This document shows positions 1-7,231 of a DNA stretch of 64,000 nt, in pieces (position 1 is the stretch's first letter; each line of letters starts with the position of its first letter). Location: positions 305,057 through 369,056 of the forward strand of contig JBJXHM010000006.1 in assembly GCA_046233115.1 (NCBI GenBank). The letters are read 5' to 3'. The translations under genes were made by a program, and so were the position numbers. The notes beneath the pieces are model-generated. The model made no database searches. It was not told the DNA's origin and saw nothing but the letters and a program-made list of their open reading frames with translations. This stretch comes from JACOMY01 sp046233115. Lineage in GTDB: Bacteria > Pseudomonadota > Alphaproteobacteria > Kiloniellales > JACOMY01.

Positions 1-411
1 GGCGTCCTTCCTGGCGAGCAGCTTCGCCCTGGGCATGGCTGCGAACCTGGGGTCACGCGCGGCGATCTCCGGTTCGAACCTGCTGATCGCCGGTGCCGTC
101 ACCCTTTCGGCGGCGCTTCCATTGATCTTCGTCGCAAAGCACTATGGCCGGCCGGGACTCGCCGGCTGGGTCAGGTCCGTGATCGCAACGGCGCTCTCGG
201 CCGCGGCCATCGGCGCGCTCTTCGGCACGGCCGTCGCCCCCTCTTCGGGACCATGGTGGGCCTCCTGGCGCCTTTCGCCTTGCTGACCTCGCCCGCCTAC
301 GCGGCGGTCGCCGTCGCCGGCCTGATCGTTACCCACCTGGTCGCACGGCTGAAGGACCCGGCAGGCGACGGCCGCCAGAACGATCGGGATACGTTGCCGC
401 CGGACGCCTGA
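1..411 (+). pseudogene. 3' part of a multi-pass membrane protein gene, apparently frameshifted
   Basis: The gene enters from the left edge. Frame 2 encodes hydrophobic, Ala/Gly-rich segments typical of a transporter-like membrane protein up to about base 240, then runs into a stop at 284-286. Frame 1 picks up immediately (LFGTMVGLLAPFALLTSPAY...) with another hydrophobic helix and a polar tail and stops at 409-411. The simplest reading is one gene with a single-base deletion (or two-base insertion) near 225-255. A sequencing error would look the same. I cannot name the family. The stop lies only 7 bases from the convergent CoA-transferase relic. Confidence 0.45.
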
Positions 412-418
412 TAACGCC

Positions 419-648
419 CTACTTCTCCTCTCCTCCTATGCCGATCTCCCGCAGCACCTCCTCCGTGTGCTCGCCCAGCCGCGGCGCGCCGCGCTCCAGG
501 GTGAGGGCGCTGTCGGAGAAGACCAGGGGGCTGCGCAGGTAGGAGTGGGTGCCGCCGGCCGCTCCCGTGCTGGGCAGTTCCACGCGCAGCTTGCGGTGCT
601 GGATCTGCGGGTCCGCCATCACCTGCTCCACCGTGTTGATCGGGCCGG
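419..648 (-). pseudogene. relic of a family III CoA-transferase gene, 3' end only
   Basis: On the minus strand this stretch encodes the last 76 or so residues of the CoA-transferase found intact at 2916-4097. Both share GPINTVEQVMADPQ, STGAAGGTHSYLRSP and RGAPRLGEHTEEVL, with four amino-acid differences and several silent ones. The similarity stops abruptly at about base 648, after the codons for GPINTV when read from the 5' side. Beyond this (649-805) the sequence becomes AT-rich and unrelated. With no N-terminal two thirds, this is a dead fragment. The divergence shows it is not a fresh duplication: it is either the remnant of an old tandem paralogue or an allele left when the adjacent AT-rich segment was inserted. 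Confidence 0.8.
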
Positions 649-805
649 CTATCGCGCGAGACCGCTCCACTCTCGAACGGTGCTTTAAATACCTCTCACA
701 CCTTCCATTTCCAACTGCGCATCGCCCTAATCTTCCATCTATCACCGCGTCAATCAGCCATAAATTTAATAAATTACCACATTATTTACTCGAGAACTCA
801 AAATT

Positions 806-2287
806 CTAATCAAATATCTTATCAAATAAATCGCGCGATGGATAGTGCATTTTACAGAACTTGTCCATCATGGGTTCGCTTAATATTTTTGTTACATTAT
901 TGCTTGCGTCTATTATTTTAATAAATCGTTCGCTCTCAGACCATTTTATTTTATCATCAATGTTACTTAATAAATTAGCACGTCTTAGCTCTTTTGTGAA
1001 GCTGACAAACTGAGCCGAGTAAAAGCTCTTATTTTTTTCCCAAAAATTCAGCATAAATGGCCTTAATTCTTCTATATCGGATTCTATATTGCTACCTTCC
1101 TTTATCGTATTTAATGCCATTGATTTAGTTGATATATTTTTTTCACCTATATAAAATTCTTTTGGAGAGATATTATTATTTATGTTGATTGGCCCCAAAA
1201 GAACATGATACACCATTTGTTGAACGTCCCCCCACAGATTACTGTCTTCTCGAAATACATCCGTATTACATCGCAATTCGAGAAGGTTCTGAAAATCATT
1301 TGCTATAGTAAATCCTATAACGGAGTCTAGACTCTGCCCTCCCGTGAAACGGGACGCCATTTCTTTCGCAAAATCCACATCATCTATTTGAAGAAGAAGG
1401 TAATTTATCCTTTGCTTGTGTTCGTGAACCATTCTATATTGATTTAACAAATCATCTTTCTTTATAAGTTCAATATTTTGATTAATTTGAAGCACTTGAT
1501 AAGCAACAAACAGGAGTGTACCAACCGCTACAACTGTCTCAATAACCTTAGAATGACGATTTATAAATAAATATGAAATTCTTTTAATTCTGTTTACAGA
1601 CAATCCGTATCTAGAATTAGAGGAATTTTCCTGATCAATAGCAACAAATACCCTTTTAGTAACTTCTACATTTAACATTCCCAATAGATTAGAGTGAAAA
1701 TTTCTGTATATTTCATCCACAAGGCCATGAGTTTGCCTAGCATATATCTCAATACTATATCCCTTTATTTCAGTAAAATAAATGCTTAACGCTGTTTCCT
1801 CTAAAATGTATGTCTCTTCTAGCAAGATATTTATATTATCTTTCTTGAATTGAAAATTACTAAGCCTTTCATTAACAAGTGCATTAAAAAATTCAAGAAT
1901 ATTCTGATTGCACTTTACAAATGATTTCAGATTTTCCAGAAGATCTACAAAATTAGGTTCCAAATCAAAGTCCGACCATGAACAAATTTTAACACTTTGA
2001 GACTGTTTTATTCCACAGTTTGCCAGTCTATTTTTAAATTCGGCCAGCTCTTTATCAGTCTTATTTCTTGCATCATGTTCTTGAGAACCACGAAGCCGAA
2101 AAGTTAAATATCTCAATCGATCACAAACTACTATTATGCTATTATCTCCAGCGGGAAGTATTTCTTCCGAAATTGAAGAAATTATTTCATTGGAGTAAAA
2201 ATGGTTTCCGATACTTATTGGAAGAAAAATATTCTTGCCGCTTACCCTCTTCTTAATCCTTTTTCCAAAAATTGCCTTAGAATTCAT
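806..2287 (-). CDS. cyclodipeptide synthase-like domain fused to a transmembrane segment and unknown C-terminal domain (493 aa)
   Basis: Residues 20-200 match the plan of tRNA-dependent cyclodipeptide synthases, which make diketopiperazines from two aminoacyl-tRNAs. The catalytic-Ser motif is ISIGNHFYS (Ser25, Asn28; AlbC Ser37, Asn40). It is followed by CDRLRYLTFRLRG, then a basic/charged helix (72-90), and later YILEETA with Tyr160 and Glu164 (AlbC Tyr178, Glu182). GYSIEIYA follows, with Tyr182 at the place of AlbC Tyr202. The YxxEExA...GYxxEVY pattern resembles the XYP clade, but Ala replaces the Pro. A single hydrophobic helix spans about 248-268, then about 225 residues of mainly helical, unrecognised sequence. 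ATG start with AGAAGGA upstream. Base composition is far more AT-rich than the flanks, indicating transfer. No oxidase, P450 or methyltransferase partner adjoins it. Motifs are read by eye; the CDPS assignment is inference but several independent motifs agree in order and spacing. Confidence 0.75.
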   Translation of the reverse strand: MNSKAIFGKRIKKRVSGKNIFLPISIGNHFYSNEIISSISEEILPAGDNSIIVVCDRLRYLTFRLRGSQEHDARNKTDKELAEFKNRLANCGIKQSQSVKICSWSDFDLEPNFVDLLENLKSFVKCNQNILEFFNALVNERLSNFQFKKDNINILLEETYILEETALSIYFTEIKGYSIEIYARQTHGLVDEIYRNFHSNLLGMLNVEVTKRVFVAIDQENSSNSRYGLSVNRIKRISYLFINRHSKVIETVVAVGTLLFVAYQVLQINQNIELIKKDDLLNQYRMVHEHKQRINYLLLQIDDVDFAKEMASRFTGGQSLDSVIGFTIANDFQNLLELRCNTDVFREDSNLWGDVQQMVYHVLLGPININNNISPKEFYIGEKNISTKSMALNTIKEGSNIESDIEELRPFMLNFWEKNKSFYSAQFVSFTKELRRANLLSNIDDKIKWSESERFIKIIDASNNVTKILSEPMMDKFCKMHYPSRDLFDKIFD

Positions 2288-2915
2288 TTCTATTTTTCCT
2301 TCTGTTTGTTTCGTTGGAGTTGAATACCACCTCTATTATTTCCAAACGATTCCATTTTTACACTTCAGATCAAAAACCATGGAAAGAGGACACCTGCCCT
2401 AAACGACGCCACTATTTTGTCTCTGAGATACGACATCAAGATACGCGCGCTGCTATCGCGCCAACGTTCCTAAGCCACGGTCAGAATCCGATAACAACGG
2501 TTCATATTTTACCGCTCTAGTGGTTCATTCGCAATGATTGAATCTCAAACATCGTGAAAATTGCTCCGTCAGATGATACGCCTTCCCACGACAAGCAGAA
2601 GATTGTGAACCATCCCCTGGTTCTTTCAAAGGGATCTCTAAGTAGTCGACGCAACGCTGGTACGAACTTTGACTAAGGCGCAATTCCACCCCACACCCTG
2701 TCAACGAAAAATGAGGCTCTGACACGGAACTAGATGACGCCATTCTTACGGGACCTGCAACCACTTCAGGGCCTCTAGGTTCCGACAACCTCGGCGCGGT
2801 TCGGTCACCAGTGGCGCACCTCGCCAAATTCCAAACAGGTAGCCTTGTGCCTTCTCGGGGGCCCAAACGCTGCCATAGAAAGGAAGCTCAGAGGCTGACG
2901 CCCCCGATCCCGACC
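2288..2915. other. gene-poor stretch upstream of the CDPS-like gene
   Basis: No convincing gene. The first 200 bases are AT-rich like the island gene and should hold its promoter, but I cannot fix one. From about 2600 the composition drifts back to genome-like. Short open frames (2314-2520 plus, 2525-2866 minus) show no family features or good ribosome-binding sites. The right end abuts the stop codon of the CoA-transferase. Confidence 0.6.
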
Positions 2916-4097
2916 CTACTCCTCCTCACCCCCCATGCCGATCTCCCTCAGCACCTCCTCCGTGTGCTCACCCAGCCGCGGCGCGCCACGCTCCAGGGTG
3001 AGGGCGCTGTCGGAGAATACCAGGGGGCTGCGCAGGTAGGAGTGGGTGCCGCCGGCGGCACCGGTGCTGGGCAGCTCCACCCGCAGCTTGCGGTGCTGCA
3101 CCTGCGGGTCCGCCATCACCTGCTCCACCGTGTTGATCGGGCCGCCCGGCACGCCGGCGGCCTCCAGCTTCGCCAGGATCTCGGCGCGCGACAACTTCAC
3201 GGTCAGCCCGGCCAGGATCTCGGTCAGCTCCGCGCGGTGGGCGACCCGCTCGCGGTTGGTGGCATAGCGCGGGTCGTCGCTCAGCTCCGGCGCGCCCAGC
3301 AGCGCGCAGAAGCGCTTGAACTGCTGGTCGTTGCCGGCGGCGATGATGAAGGGGTCGTCGGCCGTCGGCAGCACCTGGTAGGGCACGATGTTGGGATGCG
3401 CGTTACCAAGGCGCTTGGGCGGTTTGCCGGTGACGAAGAAGTTCTGCGCCTGGTTGGCCAGCACCGCGGTCATGGCATCCAGGAGCGCCATGTCGATGTA
3501 CTGCCCCTGGCCGCTCCTGCCGCGCTGGGCCAAGGCCGCCTGAATCGCGATGGTGCCGTAGAGCCCGGTGAAGATGTCGGCGAAGGCCACGCCGATCTTC
3601 TGCGGATCGCCCTCTGGCTCGCCGGTCAGGTCCATGATCCCACTCATGCCCTGGATGATGTAGTCGTAGCCGGCGCGGGGCGAATAGGGCCCGTCCTGGC
3701 CGAAGCCGGTGACCGAGAGATAGATCAGCCGCGGGTTCACCGCCTTCAGGCTGGCATAGTCCAGGCCGTACTTGGCGAGGCCGCCCTTCTTGAAGTTCTC
3801 CACCAGCACGTCGGCCTCGGCCGCCAGGCGGCGCACCACGGCCTGGCCCTCCTCGCTCTTCAGGTCGACGATGATGGAGCGCTTGCCGCGGTTGGCCGCG
3901 TGGAAGTAGGCGGCGTCCAGCGGGTTGCCCTGGTCGTCGGTGACGAAGGGCGGCCCCCAGCCGCGGGTGTCGTCGCCGTCAGGCGATTCCACCTTGATCA
4001 CGTCGGCACCCAGGTCGGCCAGGGTCTGTCCGATCCAGGGCCCGGCCAGAATCCGAGCCAGCTCCAGGACCTTCAGGCCCTCGTAAGCAGCGTCCAT
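2916..4097 (-). CDS. family III CoA-transferase (CaiB/BaiF/Frc type)
   Basis: A 393-residue protein of the usual family length. It opens with GLKVLELARILAGPW and ADLGADVIKVE, the N-terminal CoA-binding signature. ANRGKRSIIVDLK follows, then FADIFTGLYG, in which Asp174 is the expected catalytic aspartate that forms the acyl-anhydride intermediate (formyl-CoA transferase Asp169). The reaction is transfer of CoA between carboxylic acids; the substrates cannot be read from sequence. I chose the ATG at 4097 because AAGGA lies just upstream and the family begins there; the open frame continues upstream only into the preceding gene. It starts 10 bases after the stop of the flavin amine oxidase, so the two are cotranscribed. 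Its 3' end is duplicated at 419-648. Confidence 0.9.
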   Translation of the reverse strand: MDAAYEGLKVLELARILAGPWIGQTLADLGADVIKVESPDGDDTRGWGPPFVTDDQGNPLDAAYFHAANRGKRSIIVDLKSEEGQAVVRRLAAEADVLVENFKKGGLAKYGLDYASLKAVNPRLIYLSVTGFGQDGPYSPRAGYDYIIQGMSGIMDLTGEPEGDPQKIGVAFADIFTGLYGTIAIQAALAQRGRSGQGQYIDMALLDAMTAVLANQAQNFFVTGKPPKRLGNAHPNIVPYQVLPTADDPFIIAAGNDQQFKRFCALLGAPELSDDPRYATNRERVAHRAELTEILAGLTVKLSRAEILAKLEAAGVPGGPINTVEQVMADPQVQHRKLRVELPSTGAAGGTHSYLRSPLVFSDSALTLERGAPRLGEHTEEVLREIGMGGEEE

Positions 4098-4107
4098 GTT
4101 CTTGTCC

Positions 4108-5769
4108 TTAATCCGAAAGCGTGATGGGTCCGAGCGCCGGGAAGCGTTCGCCGGGTCCGGGGTTGTCGGCCAGGGTGGCACCGCCGAAGTGGTTCAGCAC
4201 GCCCCAGACCGCGTTCAGCGCCGTCTGCACCGCGCCCTCGACCCAGGCCGGCGTCCAGGAGACGTCGTCGCCGGCGAGAAAGATGCCGCGCTCGATCGGC
4301 GGCAGGTCCTGCTGCATGAAGTGGGCGTACATGCGGTGGTTATAGCGGTAGTGGCCGGGGTGCGCGCCCTTGAAGGCACCGAGGAAGTTGGGATCGTCCT
4401 CCCAGCTGACCGTGATCGGGTCGCCGACGATGTGGCCGGCGATGTCGAGCCCCGGATAGATCTTGGCCAGCGCCGAGAGCGCCAGCTCCACCCGCCGCTC
4501 CACCGGCAGCGGCAGCATCTTGAGCGCGTCCGCCATCCAGGAGTAGGTCAGGCAGATCACCGCCGGCTTGTCCGGGCCGTTGTCGAAGAGGTAGGTGCCA
4601 CGGGTCAGCCGGTCGCTCAGGGTCATCGACATGCGGTCGCGGCCGGTCCTGAGGTCCTTGTCCTTCCAGAAGGGCCGGTCGACCATGACGAAGGTCTTGG
4701 AGGACTGCATGTAGCGGGTGCGGTCCAGCGCCATCCAGAGCCGCTGGCTGAACAGCGCCTCCTCGGTGTCGATGGCGGTGGTGAGCAGCCAGCTCTGGCA
4801 GGTCGCCACCACGGCCTCGAAGCTGGCCTTGCGGCCCCAGCGGTCGGTCACCTCCAGGAGCCCCGAGGGCGCGCGCCGGATGGCGACCGCAGCCGGCCGG
4901 GTCGCCCCGCCGTTGAGGCCCGAGAGGCTGGTCCCCTTTGGCCAGTGCACTAGGCGGTCGGGCGCCTGGCGCCAGAGCCCCTGCGGTACCCGCTCGACCC
5001 CGCCGACGATGAAGCGCTGGTGGTCGTCCAGCTCGCCCAGGTTGACGCGCAGGATCTCCAGCATGGAGTTAGGGAAGTCGGAGTCCCAGCCGCCGGTGCC
5101 GAAGCCGACCTGGCCGAAGACCTCGCGGTGCCGGAAGGAGAGCTTGCGGAAGGCGCTGGAGGAGGTGACGAAGTCGTAGAAGGTGCGCTCGTCCCAGGCC
5201 GCCACCAGCGGGTCCCAGAGGGCCTTGACCCGCTCGGCGTCGCGCGCCCGCATCGCCGCCTTCAGCGCGCCGAAGCCCGCGCCCTCCTCCAGTGCCGCGT
5301 CGTAGGCCTCGGCCACCTCGCGGAACAGCGGCGGCAGGTCGGCCAGGGTCTCGGCGTAGTGCGTCTCGCCCTCCAGGTCGATGACGGTGGAGCCGGCTGC
5401 CGGAGTCAGCGGATTGGGAAAGGGCCGGCTCTCCAGCCCCAGCAGGTCGACGTAGTGATAGAAGCCGGTCGAGGAGACCGGAAAGCGCATCCCGCCCAGC
5501 TCCGCCACCACCCCGTCCGCGCCCTCGAAGGGCTGCGAGCGCAGCCGCCCGCCGAGCTGGCCCGATTCATAAAAGATGGGTTTCAGCCCCATCTTCATCA
5601 GCTCATAGCCGCAGATCAGCCCGGCGATCCCGGCACCGATAACGGCGACCTCGGCGCCATGCTTCTCGGCCGGCAGCGTCCCCAGCCCACCCGGATGGGT
5701 GATCCAGTCGTCATAAGCGAAGGGAAAGTCCGGCCCGAAGAGGGACATGGGATGTCGCGATTCTTTCAT
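4108..5769 (-). CDS. flavin-dependent amine/amino-acid oxidase, tryptophan 2-monooxygenase-like
   Basis: About 553 residues. The FAD-binding Rossmann motif VAVIGAGIAG (41-50) is followed by YESGQLGGRLRS and AELGGMRFP, and near the C-terminus by IFLAGDDVSW-PAWVEGAVQTAL, which closes the FAD site. The MRFP...PFPNP segment and overall length resemble tryptophan 2-monooxygenase (IaaM) and related L-amino-acid oxidases more than classical monoamine oxidases. IaaM converts Trp to indole-3-acetamide, but no amidase (IaaH) is adjacent; the partner is a CoA-transferase, so another aromatic or aliphatic amino acid could be the substrate. The start is uncertain: an upstream TTG (5799) exists. I prefer ATG 5769 with AAAGG ahead; ATG 5748 is also possible. 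No signal peptide, so cytoplasmic. Confidence 0.75.
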   Translation of the reverse strand: MKESRHPMSLFGPDFPFAYDDWITHPGGLGTLPAEKHGAEVAVIGAGIAGLICGYELMKMGLKPIFYESGQLGGRLRSQPFEGADGVVAELGGMRFPVSSTGFYHYVDLLGLESRPFPNPLTPAAGSTVIDLEGETHYAETLADLPPLFREVAEAYDAALEEGAGFGALKAAMRARDAERVKALWDPLVAAWDERTFYDFVTSSSAFRKLSFRHREVFGQVGFGTGGWDSDFPNSMLEILRVNLGELDDHQRFIVGGVERVPQGLWRQAPDRLVHWPKGTSLSGLNGGATRPAAVAIRRAPSGLLEVTDRWGRKASFEAVVATCQSWLLTTAIDTEEALFSQRLWMALDRTRYMQSSKTFVMVDRPFWKDKDLRTGRDRMSMTLSDRLTRGTYLFDNGPDKPAVICLTYSWMADALKMLPLPVERRVELALSALAKIYPGLDIAGHIVGDPITVSWEDDPNFLGAFKGAHPGHYRYNHRMYAHFMQQDLPPIERGIFLAGDDVSWTPAWVEGAVQTALNAVWGVLNHFGGATLADNPGPGERFPALGPITLSD

Positions 5770-5971
5770 TCTCGTGCCTTTGCCCCCGGTGTCTCGCAAT
5801 TAACTCTGTTAGCAGTTCCCCCACAAACTGAAAATGGGCACCACATATCCGGCAACCGGGCCCCACACCGCGGCACGGGCAGGTGTAGTAACGCGGCCAA
5901 TCACATCAAATGGCCACCCCAAGCGTACGCCCACAATGCCAATCTCAACGTCACTTGACACACCCGATTAA

Positions 5972-6343
5972 GTGTTGCATCTTTATAGCGGATTTTACGC
6001 AGAAGTTGAATTTGCTGTGACGCAAAGCTGCCCAAATCGACATCCACTCTCTGGTGCGATCTTCTCTGCTTCCCTAAGCGTGTCAGGCCTCCTCGTGGGG
6101 GTTATCGGGGTCTTATCTGGATACCTTCAGGATCTAGAAAACAGGGGATTGGACTATATAGCCGACGATCAGAAGATTTTACTGAACCTATGCGCTGCAT
6201 ACTTTGTTGTTACCATAGTATCCACAATATTCTCTTTCACCTCTTTCTTTTACAAAAGACTAAATCAAGCATTCTATTTATTCCCTATGGGCGTAGGCCT
6301 ATTTGGAGTTGCGGTCGGCATACCTCTTTGGGTCTGGTTGTAG
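5972..6343 (+). CDS. small membrane protein, unknown (first gene of an AT-rich cassette)
   Basis: Up to 123 residues with three hydrophobic helices at about 30-52, 72-97 and 101-122. The longest reading begins with GTG 5972; a second GTG at 6017 would give about 108 residues and keeps all helices. A TTGACA hexamer at 5955-5960 could be a -35 element, which would favour the later start. Composition is AT-rich compared with both flanks. Two more small genes follow at 22- and 33-base gaps on the same strand, so this looks like a three-gene transcript. I recognise no family. Confidence 0.5.
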   Translation: MLHLYSGFYAEVEFAVTQSCPNRHPLSGAIFSASLSVSGLLVGVIGVLSGYLQDLENRGLDYIADDQKILLNLCAAYFVVTIVSTIFSFTSFFYKRLNQAFYLFPMGVGLFGVAVGIPLWVWL

Positions 6344-6365
6344 CGGACAAGAGAAGGAACATGAC

Positions 6366-6692
6366 ATGCCTCAGCCATGGAAATGCAGATATGTGAGAGA
6401 ATTTGAGAAGAAATGGCTAGCCACGGACACTATGATTCAAAAGCACTTTGCGGTATACTGGAGCGTATATAAAACTATAGCTGAAAGCACATCTGATTTC
6501 TATAAATTTAAAGAAGACATTATCGTAACTGAAATACTTGATGATATCGATGGAAAGTTAAGAAACTATGATATCGTCGTAAAATTAGACGCATTATGCA
6601 AAAACATGGGGGTAGATTATGACAGCATGCGAAATCTAATGGCAAGACTGTTAATATCTATGGATGACTTGAGCTCTTACCCAACGCAATGA
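6366..6692 (+). CDS. hypothetical protein, 108 aa
   Basis: A soluble, charged, helix-prone protein beginning MPQPWKCRYVREFEKKW. The ATG at 6366 is preceded by AGAAGGA at a good distance, which is why I do not use the longer frame starting at 6303. It has no membrane segment or signal peptide and no recognisable motif. It sits between two small genes with membrane or export features in the AT-rich cassette, suggesting a cytoplasmic partner, but function is unknown. Confidence 0.5.
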   Translation: MPQPWKCRYVREFEKKWLATDTMIQKHFAVYWSVYKTIAESTSDFYKFKEDIIVTEILDDIDGKLRNYDIVVKLDALCKNMGVDYDSMRNLMARLLISMDDLSSYPTQ

Positions 6693-6725
6693 ATTGAGAG
6701 CCAGACGCATAGGAGTCAAAGAACA

Positions 6726-7040
6726 ATGAAGACAAGAAACTGGAAACGAAGAACAGTTCTCTTATCATCATGCGTTTACGCGCCATATATGCTTCTTTTT
6801 TCAAGCAACACACGATCAGAGCAGATTTTTGACCCAAGTAGCAGTTATCCTCCAAGCCTCTCAAAACATACAATTAAGAAAGATTCTGCCGAACTTGCAA
6901 TATTCGATAATCAAATCGAACTTCTTGATAAGTTAGAAAATTTGGGAATATCTATTCCAGATGCCGAAAAAGAAAAATTGCTAAATAATGAACTAATAAG
7001 AACACTAACCATCTTAAAAAACGGCTATGATATTAAATAA
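6726..7040 (+). CDS. hypothetical protein with signal-like N-terminus, 104 aa
   Basis: The N-terminus MKTRNWKRRTVLLSSCVYAP has a basic region then a hydrophobic stretch, consistent with an export signal or membrane anchor. Residues 50-104 are charged and helical, with possible coiled coil (IFDNQIELLDKLENLG). Last gene of the AT-rich cassette, 33 bases after the previous stop, with a perfect hairpin 110 bases downstream. The family is not recognised. Confidence 0.45.
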   Translation: MKTRNWKRRTVLLSSCVYAPYMLLFSSNTRSEQIFDPSSSYPPSLSKHTIKKDSAELAIFDNQIELLDKLENLGISIPDAEKEKLLNNELIRTLTILKNGYDIK

Positions 7041-7147
7041 ATATCATTGTATGCTATTTGTTTGCACGAAATGTCCGTCATAGAAACAAAAATAGTAAAG
7101 TTTTTGCTCTCTTTGTAACTAATTACAATGTAGAATCCCTCAAAATT

Positions 7148-7191
7148 GAAGAAATCCTCCGCACTTTTTATCAGGTGGGGAGGATTTCTTC
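7148..7191. terminator. 13-bp perfect hairpin between convergent genes
   Basis: Arms GAAGAAATCCTCC (7148-7160) and its exact complement (7179-7191) enclose an 18-base loop. It lies between the 3' ends of the AT-rich cassette (plus) and gabT (minus), so it could terminate both. The T-run is weak on either strand (CAATTTT for the minus-strand transcript), so the terminator role is inferred from position. Confidence 0.55.
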
Positions 7192-7231
7192 GCACAAAAA
7201 TAGCTATTTCTAAGCGTGATACGCCCTCCCG

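Noticed and set aside
419..745. A 108-aa independent gene on the minus strand
   Set aside because: Its homology covers only a CoA-transferase C-terminus; the first 32 residues are unrelated read-through, so it is a relic.
2525..2866. A 113-aa minus-strand ORF
   Set aside because: No ribosome-binding site or recognisable features; composition like non-coding transition sequence.
5955..5990. Sigma-70 promoter with TTGACA for the small-gene cassette
   Set aside because: No good -10 element at 16-18 bases; only recorded as a possible -35 in the gene entry.
413..7200. Prophage or integrative element with its own recombinase
   Set aside because: The AT-rich segments contain no integrase, transposase or phage gene that I can see, and no tRNA target.
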